This document shows positions 25,810 to 34,359 of a stretch of DNA of 64,000 nucleotides, in pieces. A program made the position numbers and the translations under genes. Location of the stretch: assembly GCA_963824195.1 (NCBI GenBank), contig CAWGOJ010000016.1, forward strand, positions 1-64,000. Direction: 5' to 3'. Each line of letters begins with the position of its first letter. Position 1 is the first letter of the stretch. This DNA is from Bog-473 sp963824195 (GTDB lineage: Bacteria > Actinomycetota > Acidimicrobiia > Acidimicrobiales > RAAP-2). The notes beneath the pieces were generated by a model. That model had not been told where the DNA came from. It did not search any database and worked only from the letters and a program-made list of their open reading frames with translations.

Positions 25810-26790
25810 TCAGGGGCAGTGCTTGGGCGGGTGCAACGAGTAGGGTGCGCAGCTCGAGGTGCCGGCGGAGGACCCGGACCCCTGGCCGTTGCCCGGGCCG
25901 TCGCCCGCGCCATTGCCGTACCCACGGCCGGGCCCGCTGTTGCCGGTCACGCCCCACTTACCGTTCCCGCCCCCTTGGCCGTTCCCGCCCCCTTGGCCGT
26001 TCCCGCCCCCTTGGCCGTTCCCGCCCCCTTGGCCACCTCCGGTTCCCTTGCCGCTGCCGCTGCCCTGGCCACCTCCGGACCCCTTGCCGCTGCCGCTGCC
26101 CTGGCCGGTGCCGGTCCCTTTGCCGCCCACTCCGGTCGAGGTGACCGGGATCGTCGTGGTGGGCGTGGTCGTGTGGTGGGCGTGTTGTGCCGTGGTGGGT
26201 GTGGCCGGTGTGGTGGGCGTGGTCGTGGTGGTTGTCGTTGTCGTCGTTGTCGTCGTCGTAGCGGTTGCGGCCGGGGCAGGACTGAGAACCGTGAGGGTCG
26301 CAGTGGGAGCCGGGCTTCCTTGCTGGGGCCCGACCGCGATCACCTGAGTCGGCGTCTGCGACGTCGCCGACGGGGGTGGAGAAGAACCGGTGACGTGCGT
26401 GGCGTCGACGCCGGCGGCGGTGTTCCCGGAGCCGCCTCCCGCCGCTCCCCCGCCCGCCGGAATCGTGGTCGCGGACTTCGGTGTCTGGACACTCGGCACG
26501 CTGGAGCGAGCGGACGCTTGCGCGCTGACCAGAGGATGCCCGACATGGCCGGGACCGACAGTCAGTCCCGTCAGGCCCGCCACGACCAAGACCGCGGCAG
26601 CGACGGCCGCGACCGCGGCGATGGCCGGGTTACTGGTGAAGATCGGCTTCGCGGTGCTCGTGGCAACTGTCGCTGCGACGCCAGCCGCACTTGCCTCTGG
26701 GAGCGCCTGTCCGAAGGTGCGCGAAGTGAAGACCTCTTCCAAGGTGGCGTAGTCCTCAGCGTCAGCCCGCTCGGGCGTCGATCCCTCCAT
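25810..26790 (-). CDS. Single-pass membrane protein with poly-Thr and Gly-rich repeat ectodomain
   Basis: A 326-residue hypothetical protein, not assigned to a family. It has an acidic cytoplasmic N-terminus (1-50), one transmembrane helix (about 54-82, IAAVAAVAAAVLVVAGLTGL) and a long low-complexity exterior. The exterior contains a run of 14 threonines, then Gly-rich GQGSGSGKG and GGGNGQ units, ending in SSCAPYSLHPPKHCP with two cysteines. The good ribosome-binding site GGAGGAACC before ATG 26790 supports expression. It resembles the anti-sigma-factor-like single-pass layout, but no zinc-binding HxxxCxxC motif is present. A cell-surface or wall-spanning role is likely; function unknown. Confidence 0.65.
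   Translation of the reverse strand: MEGSTPERADAEDYATLEEVFTSRTFGQALPEASAAGVAATVATSTAKPIFTSNPAIAAVAAVAAAVLVVAGLTGLTVGPGHVGHPLVSAQASARSSVPSVQTPKSATTIPAGGGAAGGGSGNTAAGVDATHVTGSSPPPSATSQTPTQVIAVGPQQGSPAPTATLTVLSPAPAATATTTTTTTTTTTTTTPTTPATPTTAQHAHHTTTPTTTIPVTSTGVGGKGTGTGQGSGSGKGSGGGQGSGSGKGTGGGQGGGNGQGGGNGQGGGNGQGGGNGKWGVTGNSGPGRGYGNGAGDGPGNGQGSGSSAGTSSCAPYSLHPPKHCP
25968..26037. repeat. 18-bp tandem repeats encoding GGGNGQ units
   Basis: The unit CCGTTCCCGCCCCCTTGG is repeated about four times in tandem. On the minus strand it encodes GGGNGQ repeats in the exterior of the single-pass membrane protein. A related longer repeat (CCGGTTCCCTTGCCGCTGCC-like) follows to about 26115. Copy number is likely to vary between strains. 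Confidence 0.8.
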
Positions 26791-27170
26791 GGTTCCTCCA
26801 TAGGAATCGTCCGTGTGCGCAGGGGCTTAGCCGCCCGGAGCCCTGAACTCCGGTAACTACTGCTCATTTACCCCCTCACTTGCCACCATATAGGGGCTCG
26901 GGCGCTATGGATACCAGGTCTCCACAAACCACCGGCAATTTCTTCAAACGCTTGTTTGAACGTCGCAATTTCGAGCTTCGCGACGGTGAAGGCGCACCAA
27001 TTTTGCGACCAGTCTGCTCGTTGTCACGCCATTGCGAATGTCTCCCCGAATGCGCTCGCCGCCGCGCTCGTCACGGTCACGACCAAGTTTGTGACGGCGT
27101 TGCGAATCACCGTCACCACTGGTCAAGTGCACTGCCACTTCCCGAAGTCGCGCGCGCCTGGCGTCTGTCG
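26791..27170. other. Non-coding region with inverted repeats upstream of the Gly-rich membrane protein
   Basis: About 380 bases of lower GC than the surroundings. No frame has convincing coding character; a 116-codon minus-strand frame exists but is Arg-rich shadow-like. It contains a perfect hairpin TTCAAAC-GCTT-GTTTGAA (26943-26960). Several CGTCAC/GTGACG hexamers follow between 27030 and 27125, including a longer inverted pair GTGACGG...CCGTCAC on the minus strand. It could be a regulatory region or an untranslated RNA. Confidence 0.45.
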
Positions 27171-28376
27171 TCAGCTCCGCGATCGCCGGAAGTATCTGCT
27201 GAGGGTCTCTTCCTGCTGCTGATACGACGATCCGATCCCCGCTCCGTAGAGCGAGGTGGGTTCTTCGAGCATCCGTTCGAACGTCAGCTTGCACACCCCC
27301 TGCCCGTTCTCGACCATGAAGGGGACGTCATGGGCGCGTACCTCGAGCGCCGCCCGGGAGCCTCGGAAGCCTCCGGTGGGATCGAATCCGAACCCGGGAT
27401 CGAAGAATCCGGCGTAGTGGGTGCGGAGCTCGCCGCTCGTCGGGTCATAGGCCGTCATCTCGGCTGCGAGGTCCGGGGGGATGCTCACCGCCTCGTGCGA
27501 CATGAGGAGGTAGAAGCGTTTCGGCGAGAGGACGAGGCGATCGCCGTCCTCCCGGAAGACGGGGTCCCAGAAGGGCGCGGGGTCGGTCTCCCCGCCCGTG
27601 GTGAGATCGAGCAGCGGCGCGCTGTCGCGGGTGCTGTAGCCGACCTGACCCCGCTCGTCGCCTTGAAGGTCGAGGCCGAGGAAGAGGCCGTTGGAGAGCA
27701 CGAGGTCGTCGACGGGCACCGGTTCGCCCCCCTTGAAGAGGATTGGCTCGGTGAGGTGTGCCTGGCGCACTTCGTCGTCGGTAAGCCACGGCCGGCCCAT
27801 GGAGAGACGCAGCTGGTTGAGCGTCAGGTCCTCCCGCACCCGAACGGCGAACGACAGCGGCACCACCTCCAGATAGAGGGGACCGCGGTAGCCCGCCGCC
27901 ACCTCGTCGAACCGGTCGCTGTGGTCTGTGATCACCCGGGTGAACACGTCGATGCGGCCGGTCGAGCTCTTCGGGTTGGCCTTGCCGCGCAACCCCGCCG
28001 GGAGGTCGAGGCGCTCCTTCAGCTCAATCAGGTAGGGACACCTCGCCTCGAGCATCGCCCCGTCTCCGCGGAGGTCGATCTCGTCGAGGATGTAGTCCTT
28101 CAGCTTTCGCTCGACCGAGTCGGCGCCGGGAAGGAAGCTGCACCGGATGCGCAGCGCCCGTTCGCCCAAGCGCAGGTCGAGGCTGGCAGGCTGCACGTTC
28201 GCGTTGGGGATGTTGAAGCGTCCGGCGTCGATGTAACCCGCCCGGATGGCCCGTTCCAGGAGCTGGCCCGGGAGCACTCCCTCGGCGGTGGGCTGGAGGC
28301 TCAGCACCCTGGGCGCCGCTGGGAGGATCGTGGTCTCGGTGCCTGCACGGACAGAGCAAAGCACGTGTGGGGACAA
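27171..28376 (-). CDS. dcd: Long-form dCTP deaminase (duplicated dUTPase-like fold)
   Basis: About 400 residues with two copies of the dCTP deaminase/dUTPase fold, the long form otherwise known from alphaproteobacteria. The first half has PNANVQPASLDLRLG and NPKSSTGRIDVF (phosphate-binding Ser/Arg region). The second has MSHEAVSIPPDLAAEM and THYAGFFDPGFG, the strand that carries the catalytic acid and conserved PG in this family. It should convert dCTP to dUTP for thymidylate synthesis. The start is uncertain: TTG 28376 opens the frame, GTG 28364 is in frame, and both fall inside the DnaA-box-like cluster upstream. Confidence in the family is high, in the start low. Confidence 0.82.
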   Translation of the reverse strand: MSPHVLCSVRAGTETTILPAAPRVLSLQPTAEGVLPGQLLERAIRAGYIDAGRFNIPNANVQPASLDLRLGERALRIRCSFLPGADSVERKLKDYILDEIDLRGDGAMLEARCPYLIELKERLDLPAGLRGKANPKSSTGRIDVFTRVITDHSDRFDEVAAGYRGPLYLEVVPLSFAVRVREDLTLNQLRLSMGRPWLTDDEVRQAHLTEPILFKGGEPVPVDDLVLSNGLFLGLDLQGDERGQVGYSTRDSAPLLDLTTGGETDPAPFWDPVFREDGDRLVLSPKRFYLLMSHEAVSIPPDLAAEMTAYDPTSGELRTHYAGFFDPGFGFDPTGGFRGSRAALEVRAHDVPFMVENGQGVCKLTFERMLEEPTSLYGAGIGSSYQQQEETLSRYFRRSRS

Positions 28377-28482
28377 CGCGGGAGGTCAAAATTGGGGACG
28401 GCGTCGGGCACAGGCTGTGGATGACTTGGGGACGACGGGGCTGGGCACCGGGGTTCCGCAGGAACAAGAGAGGTTGTCCACA
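28366..28482. promoter_or_regulatory. Cluster of DnaA-box-like and TTGGGGAC elements
   Basis: Within about 115 bases are TTGTCCACA (28474-28482, the exact actinobacterial DnaA box), TGTGGATGA (28416-28424, a one-mismatch box on the other strand), TGTGGGGACAA (28366-28376) and two TTGGGGACG elements (28392 and 28426). It lies between the divergent dcd and the 199-residue hypothetical gene, about 10 kb from dnaA. It may be a DnaA-titration/regulatory site or an accessory origin element. Confidence 0.5.
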
Positions 28483-28643
28483 GGCTCCCGCGACCAGAGC
28501 GGTCGTCGCTTCCCACAGCAAATCGGGATTGGTACTGGAATGGGCGTTTCCATCCCGCACGATGCATGTCTCCGTGATGCATAGTTGGCCGGACGAGGGT
28601 CGGCTCACAGAGCTCCAGGCGGCTGGGGAAGGGAGATCATCCC

Positions 28644-29243
28644 GTGCCCGCACATACGCCCAATGACAAGGGCGACGGGACCAACCTCGGCACAGCGAGG
28701 GCGACGGCGCGGCCTCTCCGGCTGCCCGACGTCGATCGCATGCTCAAGGACTCCGCCCGCATCGAGCACGCCGGGCCGGCCGGTCCCATCCGCACCTGGC
28801 GGAACGAGCTCACGCTGGCGCTCGAGTCCCTGAACTACGCCGAGACCGTCCTTGGTGGCGACGTCGGGATCCTGCTCCACTCCCTGGCGAACCGGGGATC
28901 CGATACGCAGAGTCTGGTCCAAGATCTGCCCCGGGCAATGGCCGCACGCCCGTGGGGCGACGGGTGGTCGGGCCCGGATGGGACGGATCTTGCCTCCCCC
29001 ATGCAGGAGGACTGGGACCTCTTCACGCGATCAGACCTGCTGATGTCAGCCCACCAGCAGATGGCCTATACGGACCTGCGCTCCCGCACGGTCGTACAAC
29101 GGGTGCTCCGCAGCATCCTCGAGCAGCTGGCCAACCTGGCTCTGCGCCGGGAGGCCGTCGAGGTCCGCCTTCAGCAGATCCGCGCGGCGATCGTCCAGCA
29201 GTACCGGAATGGCGAAGTCTCAGCTCGGGACTGGCTGGGCTGA
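28644..29243 (+). CDS. Hypothetical helical protein, 199 residues
   Basis: No family is recognised. The protein is soluble and mostly helical. The N-terminus is basic and disordered. A central part has WRNELTLALESLNYAETVLG, and the C-terminal third is coiled-coil-like (VLRSILEQLANLALRREAVE, then RLQQIRAAIVQQY). The GTG at 28644 is preceded by GGGAGATC at suitable spacing. Codon use is that of the neighbouring genes. It is divergent from dcd across a DnaA-box-like cluster, so it may be cell-cycle regulated (inference). The C-terminal helical hairpin faintly recalls RsiG-like anti-sigma proteins, but the diagnostic Glu-Ser-Arg-Gln-Asp motif is not present. Confidence 0.65.
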   Translation: MPAHTPNDKGDGTNLGTARATARPLRLPDVDRMLKDSARIEHAGPAGPIRTWRNELTLALESLNYAETVLGGDVGILLHSLANRGSDTQSLVQDLPRAMAARPWGDGWSGPDGTDLASPMQEDWDLFTRSDLLMSAHQQMAYTDLRSRTVVQRVLRSILEQLANLALRREAVEVRLQQIRAAIVQQYRNGEVSARDWLG

Positions 29244-29336
29244 GCAGCGGCCACGGAGCACGGCCAGCGTCGACTGTAAGCTGACGGGTCGTCAGATTTG
29301 AGTGCCCGCGTGCGCGGCGCACACTCCGGAGGTTCC

Positions 29337-31064
29337 ATGCTCGACTACGTCATCCGATCCGGCACGCTCTTCGACGGTACCGGCGAGTCCGGTCGCCTCG
29401 CTGATGTCGGGATCCGCGACGGACGGATCGCCGCGGTGGGGAGTGTCGATGAGCTCGCCACCACGGAGCTCGACGCCACCGGGCTCATGGTGGCCCCCGG
29501 GGTGATCGACCCGCACACCCACTACGACGCGCAGCTCTTCTGGGATCCGCTGGCCTCTCCGTCCAACGTGCACGGCGTGACCACCGTCATCGGCGGTAAC
29601 TGCGGGTTCACCCTCGCCCCGATCAACGTCGAGGACGCGGACTACATCCGCCAGATGATGGCCAAGGTCGAGGGTATGCCGCTGGCCGCGTTGGAGAACG
29701 GGGTGCCCTGGAACTGGTCCAGCTTCGCCGAGTACCTCGACGCGCTCGACGGCCGGTTGGGTGTCAACGCCGGGTTTCTGGTCGGGCACTGCGCGCTGCG
29801 TCGCAAGGTGATGGGAGCGCAGCGGGGAGAAGAGGTGGCGACCGACGACGAGATCGCCGCGATGCGCGCGCTCCTCGCCGAGTCGCTCGAGGCGGGGGGG
29901 CTCGGCTTCTCGTCCTCACAGTCGCGCACCCACTCCGACGGGGACGGCCGGCCAATCAGCTCGCGCTACGCAGACCGCCGCGAGATGCTGGCCTTCTGCG
30001 AGGAGGTGGCCGCGCACGAGGGCACGACGCTGGAGTACATCACCAACGGGTGCCTCGACTCGTTCAGCCCGGAGGAAGTCGACCTCATGACCGCCATGAG
30101 CGTCACCGCCCACCGACCCCTGAACTGGAACGTGCTGACCGTCGACGCCCGATCCGCTGAGCGGATTGAGCACCAGCTCTCCGCATCGTCAACCGCCGCC
30201 GGCGCCGGTGGTCGCATCGTCGCCCTCACGATGCCAACACTCGTCCCCATGAACATGAGCTTCCGCACGCACTGCGCGCTCTTTTTGATTCCCGGATGGG
30301 GTGAGGTGATGGACCTCCCCGAGGCCGAGCGCATGGAGCGGCTTGGCGATCCCTCGGTCCGAACCATGCTGGACGAGCGCGCCCGGAGCAAGGAAGCGGG
30401 CGTGTTCCGCGGCCTCTCTCATTGGGGCACCTACGTCATCGGCGACACCTATGCGCCGGCGAACGACGGGTGCGCGTTCCGTACGGTAGCCGACATCGCC
30501 GCCGAACGCGGCGCCGCTCCGTTCGACACGTTGCTCGACATCGTCCTGGCCGACCAGCTCCGCACTGTGCTGTGGCCCAACACCGACGACGGTGACGAGG
30601 CGACATGGGACATGCGGGCCGCGATCTGGGGCGATCCACGTGCCATGGTCGGCGGCTCCGACGCCGGCGCCCATCTCGACCGGATGTGCGGCTCCAACTA
30701 CCCCACGGCCTTCCTCGGCGACTGCCTGCGCGGGCGCAAGCTCGTCACCGTCGAGCGAGCCGTGCACATGATGACGGCCCAGCCGGCAGAACTCTTCGGC
30801 CTCCGCGAGCGTGGCCTCGTCCGTGAGGGCTTCGCCGCCGACCTTCTCGTCTTCGACCCGGCCACCGTGGGCTCCGAACCGGCCCGCTTGGTGCACGACT
30901 TGCCCGGCGACACGCCGCGGCTCTACGCGGGCTCCCACGGGGTCGTGCGCGTCCTGGTCAACGGCGAGGAGACGATCCGTGACGGTGCTCCCACGGGTGC
31001 ATTGCCGGGCACCCTGCTGCGTTCGGGCCGCGACACCGCCTCGGTCGTGCCCACCCCCGCCTGA
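29337..31064 (+). CDS. N-acyl-D-amino-acid deacylase-like amidohydrolase
   Basis: A 575-residue metal-dependent hydrolase of the amidohydrolase superfamily, D-aminoacylase type. The N-terminal beta-sandwich strand is LDYVIRSGTLFDGTG. The metal site begins with GVIDPHTHYDAQ (about 58-69) and GGNCGF follows. Conserved downstream pieces are GLGFSSSQSRTH, GGSDAGAHLD with the catalytic Asp near 443, and the C-terminal GFAADLLVFDP. The ATG at 29337 is used because GGAGG precedes it; the earlier start at 29298 has none. The family hydrolyses N-acyl-D-amino acids and related amides; many actinobacterial paralogues act on unknown substrates. It is followed by lepB on the same strand. Confidence 0.87.
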   Translation: MLDYVIRSGTLFDGTGESGRLADVGIRDGRIAAVGSVDELATTELDATGLMVAPGVIDPHTHYDAQLFWDPLASPSNVHGVTTVIGGNCGFTLAPINVEDADYIRQMMAKVEGMPLAALENGVPWNWSSFAEYLDALDGRLGVNAGFLVGHCALRRKVMGAQRGEEVATDDEIAAMRALLAESLEAGGLGFSSSQSRTHSDGDGRPISSRYADRREMLAFCEEVAAHEGTTLEYITNGCLDSFSPEEVDLMTAMSVTAHRPLNWNVLTVDARSAERIEHQLSASSTAAGAGGRIVALTMPTLVPMNMSFRTHCALFLIPGWGEVMDLPEAERMERLGDPSVRTMLDERARSKEAGVFRGLSHWGTYVIGDTYAPANDGCAFRTVADIAAERGAAPFDTLLDIVLADQLRTVLWPNTDDGDEATWDMRAAIWGDPRAMVGGSDAGAHLDRMCGSNYPTAFLGDCLRGRKLVTVERAVHMMTAQPAELFGLRERGLVREGFAADLLVFDPATVGSEPARLVHDLPGDTPRLYAGSHGVVRVLVNGEETIRDGAPTGALPGTLLRSGRDTASVVPTPA

Positions 31065-31102
31065 GCCCTGATCACTCGCGCCGCCGTCTAGCCTTGCCCC
31101 CG

Positions 31103-31765
31103 GTGACGCCCGATCCGAACGACCCGGCGCTCGCCGTGGACGAGCCCCCGGTTGGCGATACTCCGGGGGCCCAAGCCCCGCCCGACCAGCCGGAGCCGCG
31201 TCCGTCCACCGCGCGCTGGATACGGGAAGGTGTCATCGTCGTTGTCGTCGCCGTGCTGGTGGCCGTCCTATTGCGGGCCTTCGTCGTCCAGACCTTCTAC
31301 ATCCCGTCCGGCTCGATGGAGCCCACGCTCCAGATCGGCGACCGGATCCTGGTCAACAAGCTGAGCTACCACCTGCACGGGGTCGACCGGGGCGACATCG
31401 TGGTGTTCTCCCGACCGCCCGCCGAGAACTGCGGCGGCCCCGAGGTGAACGATCTCGTCAAGAGGGTCGTCGGGCTGCCCGGCGACGTCCTATCGCTCTC
31501 GGGCGGCTACGTCTACGTCAACGGGAAGAGGCTCGACGAGTCGTGGCTCCCCGCTTCGGAGCAGGGCATCACCACCGCCGGTCCCCCGGGCAACAGCTCC
31601 AACCTGGCACGCCCGTACCGCGTCCCGGCGAACGACTACTTCGTCATGGGCGACAATCGCACCGACTCCTGCGACAGCCGCTACTGGGGGCCGATCTCCA
31701 AGTCGCTCATCGTCGGCAAGGTCGAGGTGCGCGTCTGGCCCCTCTCGTCCGTACGCTTTTTCTGA
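31103..31765 (+). CDS. lepB: Signal peptidase I
   Basis: Type I signal peptidase that removes Sec/Tat signal peptides on the outer face of the membrane. A short Pro-rich cytoplasmic tail leads to one transmembrane helix (VIVVVVAVLVAVLLRAFVV), then FYIPSGSMEPTL with the catalytic Ser, LVKRVVGLPGD with the catalytic Lys, and GDNRTDSCDSRYWGPI (box E). The start is placed at GTG 31103: a TAGCCT -10-like box at 31089-31094 sits 8 bases upstream, which fits a leaderless transcript. The in-frame TTG at 31094 would overlap that box. Length of about 220 residues is normal for actinobacteria. Confidence 0.92.
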   Translation: MTPDPNDPALAVDEPPVGDTPGAQAPPDQPEPRPSTARWIREGVIVVVVAVLVAVLLRAFVVQTFYIPSGSMEPTLQIGDRILVNKLSYHLHGVDRGDIVVFSRPPAENCGGPEVNDLVKRVVGLPGDVLSLSGGYVYVNGKRLDESWLPASEQGITTAGPPGNSSNLARPYRVPANDYFVMGDNRTDSCDSRYWGPISKSLIVGKVEVRVWPLSSVRFF

Positions 31766-31782
31766 TCGCCGCGTCGCTCCGA

Positions 31783-31797
31783 GCCCCCCGGGGGGGC
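31783..31797. terminator. GC-rich hairpin between convergent lepB and gyrA
   Basis: GCCCCCC-GGGGGGGC lies in the 49-base gap between the stop codons of lepB and gyrA. It can form a strong hairpin, although with only a minimal loop, and no T-run follows on either strand. It may act as a bidirectional terminator, as expected at this convergent junction. Confidence 0.35.
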
Positions 31798-31814
31798 GTC
31801 ACCACCCGGAAGGG

Positions 31815-34331
31815 TCAGCCCTCTTCGGCCTCGGCGGTCACTCGCGCCACGGCGGCCACGGTCTGGCCATCGTCGAGGTTCATGACCCGGACGCCGGTAG
31901 CATCGCGGCCCTGCGAGGCGATCTCACGGGCCTGGGTGCGGATGACGACCCCGCCGGAGGAGACCAGCAGGATCTCCTCGTCCAGGGCGACCATGAAGGC
32001 GGCCACCACATTGCCGCGGGTGCCGGTCAGCCGGATGCCACGCACGCCCTGTCCCCCACGCGCCTGACGGTTGAACCGCTCGAGCTTCGTGCGCTTCCCG
32101 TAGCCGGCGTCGGTCACGATCAGGATGTCGGTGTCGTCGGCCGCCACGTCGCAGGAGACGACGGCGTCGCCCTGGCGCAGGCGGATGCCCCGCACACCAG
32201 CTGCGTCCCGACCCATGGCCCGCACATCCTCCTCGTTGAAACGGATGGTCATGCCCTTGCGCGTCACCTCGAACAGGTCGTCGTGTCCCGACGTGGCCAC
32301 CACCCGGACCAGCTCGTCGCCCTCACGCAGGTTGATAGCGATGAACCCCTCGCGCCGGGACTTGTCGTACTCGCTCATCGCCGTCTTCTTCACCTGGCCC
32401 AGCGCGGTGGCGAACACCAGGAACTGGTCGGCCGCGAACTCGCGCGTCGCGATGATCGCCGTGATCGACTCGTTCGGCGCGAGCGGCACCAGGTTGATGG
32501 CCGCGGTACCGCGTGCGGTGCGGTCCTTCATGGGGATCTCGTGCCCGCGCAGCCGGTAGACCTTGCCCTGGTTCGAGAACAGCAGCAGGTAGGCGAGGGC
32601 CGAGGTATGGACCACCTGGCTTACTAGGTCCTCTTCCTTCAAACGGGCGCCCTGCACTCCCCGGCCGCCGCGGCCCTGGGTACGGAAGGCAGCCGCGGCC
32701 ACGGACTTGATGTAGCCCGCCCTCGTCATCGTGACGACGACCTCCTCGTCGTCGATGAGGTCCTCCACGCCCATCTCGCCCGGGTCATGGGTGACGATGC
32801 TCCGGCGCGGGTTGCTGTACTTGTCGCGGATGGCTGTCATCTCGGTTTCGATGACACCGCGCAGCTTGCCGTCGTCGGACAGGATCGCCTCGAGCTCGGC
32901 GATGGTCTCGCGCAGCTCCGCCATCTCCGCCTCGAGCTCGCTGCGGCCCAGACGGGTGAGACGACCCAGAGTCATGTCGAGGATGTGCGTCGCCTGCACC
33001 TCGGTGAACGAGAACGGCTCCGCCATCAACGCGGTGCGGGCCTCGGGACGGTCGGCCGAGGCCCGAATCGTTGCGATCACAGCGTCGAGCATGTCGATGG
33101 CACGCAGGAGGCCCTCGACGATGTGCGCCCGATTGCGCGCTCGCTCCAGACGGAACTCCGAGCGACGCCGGATGACCTCGATCTGGTGGTCGATGTAGTG
33201 CGAGAGCGCCTGGGCCAGGTTCAGCGTGCGGGGCACGCCGTCCACCAGAGCCAGCATGTTCACGCCGAAACTGGTCTGCAGTGGGGTCTGCTTGAACAGG
33301 TTGTTCAGGACGACGTTGGCGTTGGCGTCGCGCTTCAGCTCAATGACGAGACGCGGCTGCTGGTTCGCCGAGGCGTTGCGCATCCCACTGATGCCGTCGA
33401 GATCACCGGCCCTGACCAGCTCGGTGATCTTCTGCTCAATGACCTCGACCGACGTCTGGTACGGGAGCTCGGTGATCACGATCGTGTCGCCCGTACGCCC
33501 TTCTTCGATTTCGGCGACGGCCCGCATCTTGATCGATCCCCGGCCGGTCCGATAGGCGTCGAGGATCCCTTGGCGGCCGAGGATCAACGCGCCGGTGGGG
33601 AAGTCGGGGCCCTTGACGAACTCCATCAGCTGGTCCGGCGTGGCCTCGGGGTGATGCAGCACGTGGATGGCCGCATCAATCACCTCACCCATGTTGTGCG
33701 GCGGCACGTTGGTCGCCATGCCCACCGCGATGCCCTGGGACCCGTTGACGAGAAGGTTCGGGAAGCGCCCCGGGAGTACCACCGGTTCCTGGGCGGAACC
33801 GTCGTAGTTGGCGACCATGTCGACGGTCTCTTCGTCGATGTCCGCCATCAGCTCGAGGGCGAGCGGGGCCAGCCGGCACTCGGTGTACCGCATGGCTGCG
33901 GCACCGTCGTCGGGCCCACGGCCCCCGAAGCTGCCGTGGCCGTCGATCAGGGGGTAGCGAAGTGAGAACTCCTGCACCATCCGGGCCAGCGCCTCATAAA
34001 TGGCCGAGTCGCCGTGCGGGTGGTAGGTCCCCATGACCTCGCCCACGACCTTGGCGCACTTGCTGTGGGGCCGGTCGGGGCGCTGCCCGTTGTCGAACAT
34101 GGAGTAGAGGATCCGGCGGTGGACCGGCTTGAGCCCGTCTCGCACGTCGGGCAGGGCGCGGGCGACGATGACCGACATGGAGTACTCGAGGAACGAGCGC
34201 TCCATCTCCTCTTGGATCTCAATGGGCTCAATGGAGCCGCTGACCGGCTCGTCACCGCCGGGCGGGGTGTCGCTCCCTCCACCCGACCCGGCTCCACCGC
34301 GACCTGAGCCGCGTGTCGATTGACGTGGCAT
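31815..34331 (-). CDS. gyrA: DNA gyrase subunit A
   Basis: An 838-residue type IIA topoisomerase subunit that breaks and rejoins DNA. The breakage-reunion domain includes HPHGDSAIYEALARM (quinolone-determining region, with Ser and Glu at the positions often mutated in resistance) and AAAMRYTECRL with the catalytic tyrosine. The C-terminal beta-pinwheel has repeated blades and a GyrA-box-like QGRGGRGVQG. The ATG at 34331 follows AAGGAAG. It is 28 bases downstream of gyrB and clearly co-transcribed. A Gly/Ser-rich N-terminal extension of about 30 residues precedes the conserved IQEEMERSFLEYSM. Confidence 0.97.
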   Translation of the reverse strand: MPRQSTRGSGRGGAGSGGGSDTPPGGDEPVSGSIEPIEIQEEMERSFLEYSMSVIVARALPDVRDGLKPVHRRILYSMFDNGQRPDRPHSKCAKVVGEVMGTYHPHGDSAIYEALARMVQEFSLRYPLIDGHGSFGGRGPDDGAAAMRYTECRLAPLALELMADIDEETVDMVANYDGSAQEPVVLPGRFPNLLVNGSQGIAVGMATNVPPHNMGEVIDAAIHVLHHPEATPDQLMEFVKGPDFPTGALILGRQGILDAYRTGRGSIKMRAVAEIEEGRTGDTIVITELPYQTSVEVIEQKITELVRAGDLDGISGMRNASANQQPRLVIELKRDANANVVLNNLFKQTPLQTSFGVNMLALVDGVPRTLNLAQALSHYIDHQIEVIRRRSEFRLERARNRAHIVEGLLRAIDMLDAVIATIRASADRPEARTALMAEPFSFTEVQATHILDMTLGRLTRLGRSELEAEMAELRETIAELEAILSDDGKLRGVIETEMTAIRDKYSNPRRSIVTHDPGEMGVEDLIDDEEVVVTMTRAGYIKSVAAAAFRTQGRGGRGVQGARLKEEDLVSQVVHTSALAYLLLFSNQGKVYRLRGHEIPMKDRTARGTAAINLVPLAPNESITAIIATREFAADQFLVFATALGQVKKTAMSEYDKSRREGFIAINLREGDELVRVVATSGHDDLFEVTRKGMTIRFNEEDVRAMGRDAAGVRGIRLRQGDAVVSCDVAADDTDILIVTDAGYGKRTKLERFNRQARGGQGVRGIRLTGTRGNVVAAFMVALDEEILLVSSGGVVIRTQAREIASQGRDATGVRVMNLDDGQTVAAVARVTAEAEEG

Positions 34332-34359
34332 GTGTCTTCCTTACTCCCCGTCCCGTCGC

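Noticed and set aside
26944..27294. 116-codon minus-strand frame
   Set aside because: It overlaps dcd, is Arg/Asp-rich like shadow translation, and has no ribosome-binding site or recognisable domain.
28644..29243. RsiG-type c-di-GMP-binding anti-sigma factor
   Set aside because: The C-terminal helices look superficially similar, but the diagnostic E-x3-S-x2-R-x3-Q-x3-D motif is absent.
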